The notes under the pieces: model-generated
What the model was told of the DNA's origin: nothing
What the model saw: the letters and a program-made list of their open reading frames with translations, nothing else
Databases searched by the model: none
Assembly (NCBI RefSeq): GCF_008807015.1
Contig: NZ_CP031700.1
Span: 1,947,014 to 2,011,013 of the forward strand
DNA length: 64,000 bases
Origin: Neisseria zalophi
GTDB lineage: Bacteria; Pseudomonadota; Gammaproteobacteria; Burkholderiales; Neisseriaceae
Reading direction: 5' to 3'
In this document: piece after piece, positions 1-8,302 of the stretch
How the letters are laid out: each line of letters begins with the position of its first letter
Position numbering within the stretch: position 1 is the stretch's first letter
Made by a program: the position numbers and the translations under genes

Positions 1-54
1 AGGTATTACTTGCCTTTATATTTTTGGTTGATGTGGCAATTCATTTTTTATACG

Positions 55-135
55 GCCTAATGAGTGCCAAGGAAAGCGTATATACCCAAAAGATATGATA
101 CCCTACGCATTGAATAAATATTTTTATGTAGACTA
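55..135. repeat. Degenerate copy of a dispersed GTGCGT/ACCC element
   Basis: A stretch following GGCCTAATGAGTGCCAAGG resembles the stretches at 5461-5520 and 9147-9230, which also follow a DUS and read AAAGCG..., CCCAAA..., ACACC... . All three look like worn copies of the palindromic GTAGGGTGTGTG element found intact at 52440-52856. Here they sit at the 5' edge (minus strand) of Rhs fragments, so they mark the same recombination boundary three times. Confidence 0.4.
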
Positions 136-402
136 CAGCTTGCTAAGTATATATTCTTTAAAAAAGATATATATCTCAGCTAAAATTAACAACCAAAAAG
201 AAAATCTTAATGAATATAAGATAAAATCTTTTTCTGGTTTATATTTTGTTGGTAAGCAAAATAAAACACTAATAGAATAAATAATAAATTCATAATTTAT
301 TTTAATAAAATTACCAGATACTTTATTTTTATCATAGAAAAAATAAAGTAATATCAAATATGCAATTACTGCTTCAAATAATCTGATTGTTTTCTCATCC
401 AT
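133..402 (-). CDS. Small hypothetical membrane protein (module copy A, gene 2)
   Basis: The product is an 89-residue, strongly hydrophobic protein with three likely membrane segments (about residues 9-24, 38-52 and 67-84) and no motif I recognise. It starts one base after the stop of the gene at 404-682, so the two form a translationally coupled pair. A degraded homologue lies at 11789-12034 beside a homologue of the same partner. Position in an Rhs toxin array suggests an immunity or accessory membrane protein, but this is inference. Very AT-rich. Confidence 0.5.
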   Translation of the reverse strand: MDEKTIRLFEAVIAYLILLYFFYDKNKVSGNFIKINYEFIIYSISVLFCLPTKYKPEKDFILYSLRFSFWLLILAEIYIFFKEYILSKL

Positions 403-403
403 A

Positions 404-682
404 TTAATATTTCTTGTTATGCTTTTTATTTTGCCTTCTGTGAGTATTATTCTTTTTATTTAAGTCAAGTTGAATATGTAAAATAAAAGAGGCCAATAGT
501 AAAGATTCAAAGATGATATTGAAAATTAAGTACATAAATCTACCAATACCAAACTCTTCAATAAAAATATCTCTTTTCCAACCACAATTACCATTAATTA
601 AGCAATCGTAAGAATCATAGAAATTCCATAAAGTCCCTACAATGAATATGATAGTTTCTTTAGTTAATAAAAATTTAAGCAT
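404..682 (-). CDS. Small hypothetical membrane protein (module copy A, gene 1)
   Basis: The product has 92 residues. I start it at the methionine of MLKFLLTKETI because the homologue at 12043-12339 begins to match exactly there. There are two likely membrane segments (about 8-24 and 51-72) separated by a loop with two cysteines (DCLINGNCGW) that is conserved in both copies; the tail is rich in Lys, Asn and His. The next gene (133-402) starts one base after its stop. Family unknown; a membrane-located immunity protein is a reasonable guess. Confidence 0.55.
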   Translation of the reverse strand: MLKFLLTKETIIFIVGTLWNFYDSYDCLINGNCGWKRDIFIEEFGIGRFMYLIFNIIFESLLLASFILHIQLDLNKKNNTHRRQNKKHNKKY

Positions 683-710
683 ATATATCTCTTTATTTGA
701 TCCCAATAAA

Positions 711-869
711 CTAGTTTGCTTCATGGAGCATATAATCGATTGCTTTATCTCTGACCTTACCTTTGGTAAGATTTTTAGTTTCTTGGGATATAACTTTCTT
801 AAGATTAGCTTTTGATTTTTTAACCCTTTGAGCCCTTGTCTTCTTAGTTGTTTTTGATAATTTTTTCAT
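711..869 (-). CDS. Possible 52-residue lysine-rich ORF or toxin-tip tail
   Basis: An ATG-initiated frame of 52 codons begins MKKLSKTTKKT, is very rich in lysine and ends in HEAN. It stops 28 bp before the start of the membrane protein at 404-682. In this array the sequence just upstream of an immunity-like gene is normally the end of a toxin tip, so this may be the C-terminal scrap of a lost toxin rather than a free-standing gene. No convincing ribosome-binding site was seen. Confidence 0.3.
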   Translation of the reverse strand: MKKLSKTTKKTRAQRVKKSKANLKKVISQETKNLTKGKVRDKAIDYMLHEAN

Positions 870-1167
870 CTTAAATTTCAAATATTTAGCTTTTTATACA
901 CATTTATAAGCAGTAGAAACTTTTTTGCGAGGATTATTAATTAAGTCGGACATTTCTTCTAATTAGTGCCGACGTCATAAGCAGTGGACTTAGTCACACC
1001 TCCATCAATATGAAAAAAGAATGTGTTTTTTTAGTCATCTCCAGTGAAATATTGTTACTAAATCCAGCGGCATCATCTACTAGCCATTATGGTAAAGAAT
1101 TTTTCTGATACTTTATTCGATAATATTGAGTTCGCTCTTTTTTAGATTACTTATAAAAAATAGTGGT
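870..1167. other. Decayed AT-rich stretch without an intact gene
   Basis: All frames on both strands are interrupted. On the minus strand short readable pieces (for example VDDAAGFSNNISLEMTKK) look like remnants of a larger protein, probably an eroded toxin tip ahead of the ORF at 711-869. No promoter, RNA or repeat was recognised. Confidence 0.4.
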
Positions 1168-1542
1168 TTAATGTATACATATTTTATATGAAATATATAA
1201 AAATATATTAAGAATCCAAAAACCTAATAAAAAATAATTTACAAATATGTATGTAAATATAAGTTTAAATTCCAAACCATTAAAACCGTTGATTAAAAAA
1301 ACTATTAAATAAGAAACAAGAAATAAAGCAAAAGGATATATATATAAATATATTTTTTTATTTCCTATAAAAACTACCCTCGTTAACCAAAATAATATGG
1401 TGAATAATCCATAAAGCATATAAAAACTTGAGTGAGATACTGTTTTAGAATATAAATTAAACCAACCGGGATATGCGTATAGTATAATAAAAATAATATA
1501 AAAAATTAAATCATACTTAGTTTGTTTGTTAAAAAATCTCAT
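1168..1542 (-). CDS. Hypothetical four-helix membrane protein, possible Rhs immunity
   Basis: The product has 124 residues with four hydrophobic segments (about 12-28, 40-58, 66-84 and 93-117) and aromatic-rich loops. It matches no family I can name. It lies directly downstream (minus strand) of the decayed Rhs tip at 1582-1745, the position occupied by immunity genes in Rhs loci. A purely membrane-embedded immunity protein would fit a tip that acts on the cytoplasmic membrane. This assignment rests on context only. Confidence 0.5.
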   Translation of the reverse strand: MRFFNKQTKYDLIFYIIFIILYAYPGWFNLYSKTVSHSSFYMLYGLFTILFWLTRVVFIGNKKIYLYIYPFALFLVSYLIVFLINGFNGLEFKLIFTYIFVNYFLLGFWILNIFLYISYKICIH

Positions 1543-1581
1543 TATTTTTTTCTTAACTTTATCAAGGAATTTCCTAAAGAT

Positions 1582-2400
1582 TTAGGATTGTAATAAGTAT
1601 AAATATTTAAATATACCAGTTAATCTTCTTAATACATTACTTGCACTAATAATACATAAATTTCCCATGGTACCTCCTATATTTATCATTATTCTTCCTG
1701 CTTCACTATCAGACAGAGGAAATCGATGTAAAATACCTTAGAACCAATCCAAGAGGATCAATAAACTTCATTGGTTGGGTTGTATAGTTATATAAAGCAA
1801 TCCCTCCCTGCCAACCCAATCGGATCCTGATGCACAAACTGCCCACAATCCAGCTCATAATACCTAAAAAAGTTGTAATATAACTCCGTTTCAGTATCAC
1901 AATACTGATTCTGTAGTCTAAACGGTTGATGGATATTAATGATATTGGTTTCGCTCTTCAACTTACCCAAACCGTAATAATCACCAAATCAAAGCAATCT
2001 GCCGTCTTTATCTGTCATCTCTCGCGAAATACTGATTTGGTCTCAATGGAACCAGTTGATTTCTTGGTTTGGTAGCTTTTCCCCTTTTTCATTTGTCCAA
2101 TTGCAGATTTGTGCCAAGGACCCATAGCTGTCCATATCAGTAAGATATAAGTATAGGTATAGGCCTTCCCTTTGCATAAACTTTCTGTATCAGTCAGCTG
2201 CAGTCCCAAATAAAGTCGGTTTTATCTTCGAAGCCGTCTGAAAGAATATTGTGGTACTACTTCGTTGGTCACTGCTGTAAATGAGATTACCGGTTTTGTC
2301 TTAGCCGTAGCTGCGTTTAACAGCAGTATAACCCGCATCAGTTTTGTTTTTACCTTTAGGTTGGGTAACAGCATCTAATTCGGTGATTTGTTTTTTTCAG
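1582..2400 (-). pseudogene. Decayed Rhs core fragment with C-terminal tip
   Basis: Read on the minus strand, pieces in different frames reconstruct an RHS core: SSDQRS at about 2250, a deletion junction into the DKTDFIWD segment at about 2225, then [36 protein letters not shown] (about 1825-1875) and FIDPLGL (about 1755). The DPxGL box marks the boundary to the toxin tip, of which about 50 residues remain (HRFPLSDSEAGRIM..., ending at 1582). At least four frameshifts are needed to read through, so no functional product is possible. A DUS core lies at 2233-2242, and another ends the fragment near 2393. Confidence 0.85.
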
Positions 2401-2540
2401 ACGGCCTAGGAGCCAAGTTCATAAAGCCTGATGAGCTTGCCCTATTTGATATTAGTTTGAAAGATGGCAGATAAAATTTTCTTAAATCATCATAACTTAC
2501 CATTATTTTTTCATGACTAGCAATAAATGATTTTAGTTAA

Positions 2541-3011
2541 TTAGATATTATGGCGCATTATAGTTTCTGTACATTCTACTCCAGAATCTATAGAACTTCT
2601 TATGAATATATATTTTATGGTATTTTTGTTATATGTTTTATAAACCAAATAGTGATTACCTTCTTTATCAAAAAAACAAAATATCTTTATATTCTTATCA
2701 TTTACCTTAATTTTTAATGGTATTTTGTATTTAAAAAAATTATTTCTTCCCAATTCTGTTGTATTGAATAATGGATATATATTTTTATTGGTCTCAAATA
2801 TTAATATCATCTCATTAGTTTCCACATTGGTTATTAATTTTATATTATGACTATCAATTGGCAATTCATCAAAAAACCATGAGAATGCTTCTGAGTTCTC
2901 AAAATCATGAAATGATGAAAATTGATAATCTTTAGTTGATGAAAAATTTAAAAATAAAATGGAACCAAACAAAATAAATATAAACAATAAAATAATTTTT
3001 GAATATTTCAC
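2541..3011 (-). CDS. Hypothetical membrane-anchored protein, possible immunity
   Basis: The product has 156 residues and begins with a GTG codon that overlaps the TGA of the preceding fragment (GTGA), the coupling typical of toxin-immunity pairs. An N-terminal hydrophobic segment (about 5-24) is followed by a soluble domain rich in Asn, Lys and Phe; it reads like a signal anchor plus a periplasmic domain. A single late cysteine pair region (CFF, VEC) is present. I recognise no family. Its place behind a toxin tail suggests periplasmic immunity. Confidence 0.5.
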   Translation of the reverse strand: MKYSKIILLFIFILFGSILFLNFSSTKDYQFSSFHDFENSEAFSWFFDELPIDSHNIKLITNVETNEMILIFETNKNIYPLFNTTELGRNNFFKYKIPLKIKVNDKNIKIFCFFDKEGNHYLVYKTYNKNTIKYIFIRSSIDSGVECTETIMRHNI

Positions 3012-3199
3012 AGATATCCTTTTTTCTTAAGAAACTTTTTTATTTCAATATGTTTTGGACTTAAAAATCTTTCACATCTCCGTGCATATGTCTGATTACT
3101 AAGATATTTAAAGCCATACTCATTAACAGCTAAATATTTTTCTGAATCAGCTTTCATATCTGATATTGATAATTTTTTTACTCTATATAATCCAATAAT
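3008..3199 (-). pseudogene. C-terminal tail of a lost toxin tip
   Basis: A 63-codon open frame without a plausible start encodes a basic segment containing SDMKADSEKYLAV, NQTYARRCERFLS and the end KKFLKKKGYL. Its stop overlaps the GTG of the gene at 2541-3011. Just upstream the frame is closed and a different frame continues, so this is the frameshifted end of a larger toxin whose main domain is missing. Confidence 0.45.
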
Positions 3200-3258
3200 T
3201 CAAATATATTTTTTTGAAGTATCTCCATACTCTTTTCTTTTTCCCGAATCTATAATTT

Positions 3259-3612
3259 TTATTTAGTTAGTCTTATTTTATTAATTAGCAATGCAATTAA
3301 TTCATCTAGATTATTATTATTTTTATCTACATTTAAACCTGAATTAATACAAAAATTCATAAGCAATTTAGAAATATAATCTTTTTTATTGACAATAGGG
3401 AAATGCAACGATATTTCTACTGTTTCTTGTATGTATGGAAAATAGAAAAAAAACTTTTTTATTTTTTTTCTATTTAATTTTAATAACCTCCCACTAGCAT
3501 CAAATGCCTCATATGAATCAATATCGTCTGGTTCCAAATATGATTCCGCATCAGAAACATTCGCAAAAAAACTAATATCACCATTATCATTTATAATAAT
3601 TGGTACTTTCAT
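3259..3612 (-). CDS. Immunity-like protein of the GDI.F..V.DAE.YLEP type
   Basis: The product has 117 residues. I choose the ATG at 3612 because it overlaps the TGA of the toxin tail upstream (TGATG). The N-terminus (MKVPIIINDNGDISFF, then VSDAESYLEPDDI and YEAFDASGRLLKL) is the hallmark of a small protein family that, as I recall, commonly sits downstream of Rhs and other polymorphic toxins. The C-terminal half is helical and contains a run of Asn. Cytosolic; probably neutralises the toxin whose tail survives at 3612-3720. The toxin body itself is absent. Confidence 0.65.
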   Translation of the reverse strand: MKVPIIINDNGDISFFANVSDAESYLEPDDIDSYEAFDASGRLLKLNRKKIKKFFFYFPYIQETVEISLHFPIVNKKDYISKLLMNFCINSGLNVDKNNNNLDELIALLINKIRLTK

Positions 3613-4420
3613 CAAAACCTATCCCTCCAAGTTTTATCTGTTATTTTTTCTCCCAAAGACGGGCGCGATCTATTCTTTGCCTCAGACGTGCCTGGCCATT
3701 AGATTGAATACCACCCCTATGATAATGAGGAAATTTTCCTATCGGATGTTTCTTCATTACAATACTGGTTTTGCAATCTAAACGGCTGATGTACTCCGGC
3801 AATATTGGTTTCACTCTTTAGCTTACCCCAACCGTAATAATCCCCAAACCAAAGCAGCTTGCCGCCTTTATCTGTCATCTCATGAGGAATGCCGATTTGG
3901 TCGCAGTGGAAATAGTTGGTTTCTTGGTGGCTTTCCCCTTCTTCGTTTGTCCAATTACGGATTTGAGCCAAAGGTTCATAAGCATCTTTGTCGGTATAGA
4001 TATAGGTGTACAGGCCGTCTGAACGGGTTTCCTGTATTAGATGACTGCCGTCCCAAGTGAAGTCGGTTTTATCTTCTAAGCCGTCTGAAACTTCGCCTTT
4101 GTTTTTCAGACGGCCTTTGCCAACTCTTCTGCCTAGTGCGTCGTAGTTATAAGCCCAAGTCTTTTTTTCCTGTTCGGGTTTAAAGATTTCCACTTTAACC
4201 AGTTGGTCGTGCAAATCATAGAAATAGTTCGGCACTTCGCCGTCGGTCAGTTCCCTATGAATCAGATTGCCTAAGTCGTCGTAATAGCTGATGCCGTTAT
4301 AGGTTTTAAGGCGGTTGTCGGTTACAGGGGTGAAGCCATCTGAAACGGTTTGGCCATTGGTGGACAGGATATTGTTCGCAGGGTCGAAAGCGAACAGTTC
4401 GTTGCCCTTGTCAGATTTTC
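3612..4420 (-). pseudogene. RHS core fragment joined to a toxin tail
   Basis: From 4420 to about 3790 (minus strand) an open frame encodes RHS-repeat core: FDPANNIL, YYDDLGNLIHREL, YDLHDQLVKVEIF, YDALGRRVGKGRLKN, DKTDFTWDGSHLIQETRSDG, NYFHCDQIGIPHEMTDKGG and [11 protein letters not shown]. It then breaks off before the DPxGL box and joins the last 40 or so residues of a tip (FPHYHRGGIQSNG..., ending ITDKTWRDRF). The tail is in another frame and needs one more shift at an A-run (about 3651-3656). DUS copies lie at 4012-4023, 4080-4089 and 4105-4116 within the core. Confidence 0.85.
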
Positions 4421-4549
4421 CTCTTTTATTTATTTTGCTTAAAATATTTTTGGTTTAAAATTTTCATATATTTTTCTCCATAAATACACTTTATAGATTT
4501 GTTGGGGTTTAATTTTATTTATACTTTATATATTTTAAAATATATTATT
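4421..4549. other. AT-rich intergenic stretch
   Basis: This stretch has extreme A+T content, no open frame and no recognisable signal. It lies between the 5' edge of the RHS fragment at 3612-4420 and the end of the immunity pseudogene at 4550-4913. Confidence 0.4.
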
Positions 4550-4913
4550 TTATTTCTTTATTTTTTCTAGTTCATTTTCTAAAAACTTTTTACTATTGGG
4601 AGATAAGTCATAATATTCTAAAGCCAATTTAATCATTTTTTCTTTTTCAATATTATTGAAACTATTTAAATATGAATATGCTTTTCAGGAGAATCTATAT
4701 TAAATTTTTATCTAAATATATTTCAAATAACATTTTTTTTGATTTAGGGAAAATGCCTTTATATTTTCTAATTTATTAATTGAATTTTCAATGTTTCCAT
4801 ATTTTAACTCAACGATAGCCTGTTCATATTTATTATTTAAACAAATTAAAAGCCGGTTAAAATATAAAACATATAATCAAAAGAAAAGAAATGATTAATA
4901 AAATCTTTTTCAT
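4550..4913 (-). pseudogene. Broken exported protein, probable immunity to the Tlde1-like tip
   Basis: The start ATG (4913) overlaps the TAA of the toxin upstream (TAATG). It encodes a signal-like N-terminus (MKKILLIISFLLIICFIF) followed at once by a stop. In shifted frames the rest of a helical protein is readable (NNKYEQAIVELKYGNIEN, then IEKEKMIKLALEYYD and the end ENELEKIKK). At least three lesions. A periplasmic immunity protein is what a cell-wall-acting L,D-transpeptidase toxin would need. Confidence 0.55.
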
Positions 4914-5279
4914 TATTCTATAACCTTTAAAATATTATCATAACCTGAAGCGATTTCTTGATTCAAAAAATTTATCATATTATTAAATTGATTTTGGCAC
5001 TTTCCTTCATCTTTAGCTACTGTTATACAGCCATGAGAAACCGTTCTTAAATGCAAATTTGCCCACGCTCTTTTAATACCTAAATAATGAGCCAAAGAAT
5101 CTAATTTACTCCAATTAAGTTCTTGAAATGCATACCATCCAGGTCTATTATCATTAGGTTTCATGGTAAATATTCCCGGCCAAATAGGTCCGTAATCTTG
5201 GACATCGGCTGAAGCGGGGTTATTCTTATGTTCATTGCGCCCAGAATGAATACAATCGGCATCAATAAAATTACTAAGA
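4913..5279 (-). pseudogene. Orphan toxin tip, DUF2778/Tlde1-like L,D-transpeptidase
   Basis: An open frame of about 121 codons without its own start contains SADVQDYGPIWPGIFTM, DNRPGWYAF and RTVSHGCITVAKDEG. The PG-I/Y, RPGW and SHGCI order is the signature of DUF2778 (Tlde1-type) toxins, which use the cysteine of HGC and an upstream His to alter peptidoglycan tetrapeptides in the target periplasm; the family assignment is from memory. It is joined out of frame to RHS core at about 5277, so it cannot be made as an Rhs fusion. A short internal ATG at 5164 would yield only an 83-residue piece. The adjacent immunity gene is also broken. Confidence 0.6.
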
Positions 5280-5462
5280 TTGGGTGTATTCGAACTTTGT
5301 TACGCCGCTTCTTTGATCGCTGCTGTGAATCAGATTGCGGGTTTTATCATAGCCGTAGCTGCGTTGGACGGCGATTTGGACAGATGTATAACCCACCCCT
5401 ACTTTTTTACCTTTGGGCTGAGTAACAGCATCTAATTCGGCGATTTGATTTTTCAGACGGCC
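5277..5462 (-). pseudogene. RHS core fragment (upstream part)
   Basis: Minus-strand sequence encodes the upstream portion of the same RHS core seen elsewhere: GRLKNQIAELDAVTQPKGKK, RSYGYDKTRNLIHSSDQRSG and VTKFEY. It stops at TAG where the toxin tip at 4913-5279 begins in another frame. An inverted-orientation DUS (TTCAGACGGCCT) at its 5' end, near 5452-5463, encodes part of the GRLKN segment. Confidence 0.8.
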
Positions 5463-5520
5463 TGATGAGTGCAAAAAAAGCGTGCGTGCCCAAAAGGCAC
5501 ACACCTCACGCTTTGAATAG
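5461..5520. repeat. Degenerate GTGCGT/CACACACC palindromic element
   Basis: Contains GCGTGCGTGCCC and GGCACACACC in opposed orientation after a DUS. This is a worn copy of the element intact at 52440-52856, and a sister of the stretches at 55-135 and 9147-9230. Confidence 0.45.
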
Positions 5521-5543
5521 AAATTCCATCAAAATACAATTAT

Positions 5544-6080
5544 TTAATTTTCGTTATATAAAAAGAAAAATCTTTTAATTTTAGAGCCAAATTGGTCAGT
5601 CCAACTTTCAAGGTAAACATCCATAATTTGAATGAGATTTAAATCCGTTAGCGTTTTTTTTATGATAGGATAGTTTTCCAAATTAATAATAGCTTTCTTT
5701 TTAATTTTATTTTTAATGTCAAATTGCTTCTCTTTTCTTGTAACCCAAAAAGATGGCATATAAAAACCAAACTCACTTACACCTGAATATACCTCATCAT
5801 TTTCATCGTCAGTATAAGTTAAACAAATAAAAAAATTAGCAAACTCTTCCGGGGTTAGTTTATTTTTTGCATATAACACCACACTGTTTAAATGTGCCAA
5901 AGCCAAATTAAATAAAAAAGTATTTAAATCTTCTCTATTTATATTATTTTTTAATATTTTTTTTACTGTAGGGTATCCGTGTATCAAAGGTGGTTCTTCA
6001 AATGTCTCATAATCAAAAAGAAGTTCTTCAAACTGAATGGATGAATCTTTAAAAATTTTCGCAATTTTTTTGGTTAACAT
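5544..6080 (-). CDS. Hypothetical cytosolic protein, possible immunity
   Basis: The product has 178 residues, is acidic in the centre (TDDENDEVYSGVSEF) and has no signal or membrane segment. The ATG follows GAAAGTGAAATAA, a weak ribosome-binding site. I recognise no family. It stands alone between the tip unit at 6220-8140 and the RHS fragment at 5277-5462, the place of an immunity gene separated from its toxin. An intact reading frame in an otherwise decayed region suggests selection for its product. Confidence 0.5.
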   Translation of the reverse strand: MLTKKIAKIFKDSSIQFEELLFDYETFEEPPLIHGYPTVKKILKNNINREDLNTFLFNLALAHLNSVVLYAKNKLTPEEFANFFICLTYTDDENDEVYSGVSEFGFYMPSFWVTRKEKQFDIKNKIKKKAIINLENYPIIKKTLTDLNLIQIMDVYLESWTDQFGSKIKRFFFLYNEN

Positions 6081-6219
6081 TTATTTCACTTTCTATATAT
6101 TTCAATTACTTACCATCTATGTATTCCAGCCATGACAAAATAAAAAATCTTTTAGCCTAACTTGTTTGCTAATCTACGTCAGCCCCTAAAAGATAAATAC
6201 TAATATTTACTAATCTACA

Positions 6220-6522
6220 TCACTCCCAAATAATTTTAGCTATCAAACCAAATACAAACATATGTAATATAAAATAATGTAATCCATATTTTACTACATA
6301 AAATCGAAAATCTTTTTCTATATTTATAGTAGATTTATTACTTATAATCCCCCAAAGAAACTTGTTTACTTCTTTCTTTTTAAAAATGAAAAAATCTGTA
6401 ATAGAATTAATAATTTTATACTTTTTACAAAGATAAAAAGCACAATACCAATTAAAAAATACATAGGGCATATAAGACCAATATATTATGTTATCTATTA
6501 ACGTAAAATCTTTTATATTCAT
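6220..6522 (-). CDS. Small membrane protein, probable immunity to the 6558-7080 tip
   Basis: The product is about 100 residues from ATG at 6522 (MNIKDFTLIDNIIYW). A TTG 30 bp upstream would add ten residues and is less likely. Hydrophobic segments lie at about 9-28 and 78-97, with a Lys-rich middle. It begins within about 35 bp of the end of the Gly-rich Rhs tip, so it is the best candidate for that tip's immunity protein. Family unknown. Confidence 0.5.
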   Translation of the reverse strand: MNIKDFTLIDNIIYWSYMPYVFFNWYCAFYLCKKYKIINSITDFFIFKKKEVNKFLWGIISNKSTINIEKDFRFYVVKYGLHYFILHMFVFGLIAKIIWE

Positions 6523-6557
6523 ATAATTATTCTGTAAATTAAACTTATGCAATTTGA

Positions 6558-7834
6558 TTATTGGTGTTTTTCTGTATGTTGTAAAGCAGAACCCATAAGA
6601 TCAAAAGTTTTTTGATATCCAATATTGGCAGTTACCCCTCCGCCCAAACCGCCTCCTATTTTTGTCGTAGTATAAGGTTTTTGATTTTTCTTTAAAGTGG
6701 AGCCAAAACATGCTCCACCCGATCCAAAGAACTTGGCTGTCCCACATACTTCGCTGTAGAAACCGTCATCTTTTTTACCCGCTAAAGGTACAGATTTACT
6801 AACTCCAATTTCAGCTCCCGCTCCTGCTGTTAGCGCAATACTACAGCTTAATTTTCCTTCCCCTGCATATTCTAAACTACCATTAAAACCAAATCCCAGA
6901 GCTATAGTTCCTTCTACATTTATTCCTGCAAATTTTTCATCCAATTTTTGGAGGAAAATTTTACCCTCTAAGCCTAATGGGTCTGTCCAAGTTTGTATTG
7001 CATACCCTAGTCTGTATACATTATTTCCACCCCATAACCCAATCGGATCCTGATTCACAAACCGACCACAGTCCGGCTCTTAATACCTAAAGAAGTTATA
7101 ATGCAACCCCGTTTCGGTATCGCAATACTGGTTTTGCAACCTAAACGGCTGATGCGTTCCGGTAATATTGGTTTCACTCTTTAGCTTACCCCAACCAAAG
7201 TAATCACCAAACCACAATAAATTCCCGTCTTTATCGGTCATCTCACGTGGAATGCCGATTTGGTCGCAGTGGAAATAATTGGTTTCTTGGTGGCTTTCCC
7301 CTTCTTCGTTTGTCCAATTACGAATCTGTGCCAAAGGTTCGTAAGAATCTTTATCGGTATAGATATAAGTGTACAGGCCGTCTGAACGGGTTTCCTGTAT
7401 CAGGTGGCTGCCGTCCCAAATAAAGTCGGTTTTATCTTCTAAGCCGTCTGAAACTTCTTGGCCGTTTTTCAGACGGCCTTTGCCGGTTCTTCTGCCTAGT
7501 GCGTCATAGCTATAAACCCAAGTCTCTTTTTCCGGTTCGCGGTGAATCAGGTTGCCTAAGTCGTCGTAGTAATAGCTGATGCCGTTGTAGGTTTTGAGGC
7601 GGTTGCCGGCAACCTTATCTGTTTGGCCGTCCGAAAGAATATTGTGAACGGGGGTCGAAGGCAAAGGTTTCTTTGTCGGCTGGGGTGATTCGACCGAGTC
7701 GATCGTATTCGAATTGTGTTACGCCGCTTCTTTGGTCGCTGCTGTGAATCAGATTACTGGTTTTGTCATAGCCGTAACTGCGTTTGACGGCGGTATAACC
7801 AGCAGCGGTTTTGTTTTTGCCTTACAGAAAATAC
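6558..7834 (-). pseudogene. Rhs core and complete glycine-rich tip, interrupted
   Basis: This is the longest Rhs piece here. On the minus strand it reads GYTAVKRSYGYDKT, HSSDQRSGVTQFEYD, then a frameshift near 7645, HNILSDGQ, YYYDDLGNLIHR, DKTDFIWDGSHLIQETRSDG, NYFHCDQIGIPREMTD and [24 protein letters not shown] at 7080-7082 replaces one codon of the RYYEPDCG motif, and the frame then continues unchanged through EPDCGRFVNQDPIGLWGG and WTDPLGL into a 140-residue tip. The tip is rich in glycine (GFGFNGSLEYAG, AGAGAEIGV, GGGLGGG) with no recognised catalytic motif. Only two lesions separate core from tip. DUS at 7375-7386, 7443-7452 and 7468-7479. Confidence 0.85.
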
Positions 7835-8140
7835 AGAGTTTGGGCGGTAACCGCTTTTTAAACTTGCCGTTCATATGGAACATATCGCCAGTACGGATAA
7901 TATAGCGCTTGCGGATTTTAACCGAAGAAGAATGTATCATCGGCCAGGCTGTTTTGCGGACGGTGCGGGAAACAACACCTTTACGGATACCGGGCCGGTC
8001 GCCGTAGGTATTAGGAGGCTTTGCTAGTATTGAAAACAAAAGTGGGTTTACGGTTGATTTTAACGTCTTTAGTAATGGTTTTATCTCAGCCCAAATCGGC
8101 AATATCGGCAGCCAAACGTGCTGTTACTTCCAGTACAAAA
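7835..8140 (-). pseudogene. PAAR-like (DUF4150) domain remnant
   Basis: Minus-strand pieces in two frames read KDVKINRKPTFVFNTSKAS and then NTYGDRPGIRKGVVSRTVRK and SVKIRKRYIIRTGDMFHMNG. DUF4150 PAAR-like domains have the same order: DV.ING.P, a GD.PG..KGVVSGTV stretch, then ..VKINGK..VR..D...HN. This domain forms the spike tip that attaches T6SS Rhs effectors to VgrG. It precedes the RHS core in the usual orientation but is joined to it by a deletion and a frame change. Confidence 0.6.
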
Positions 8141-8302
8141 TATTCAAGCAGTTTTCTTTGGATACTCTTTATCTAATTTACAGCAGATTATCTTCATTTT
8201 AGAAGTCTATTATGACTGCTAACTCTATATTATTTTCTAAATTTGTATTTAAGATGTTGTGGAACTCACTTTGCAACTAGGGTTTCTTACTAGGTTATTG
8301 TG

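Noticed and set aside
95-280. Plus-strand 61-codon frame
   Set aside because: It overlaps the minus-strand membrane gene and its decayed homologue does not keep the frame.
7749-8102. A 117-codon frame on the minus strand as an independent gene
   Set aside because: Its readable part is the DUF4150 remnant plus RHS core in shifted frames; there is no start signal and it mixes two frames of one broken gene.
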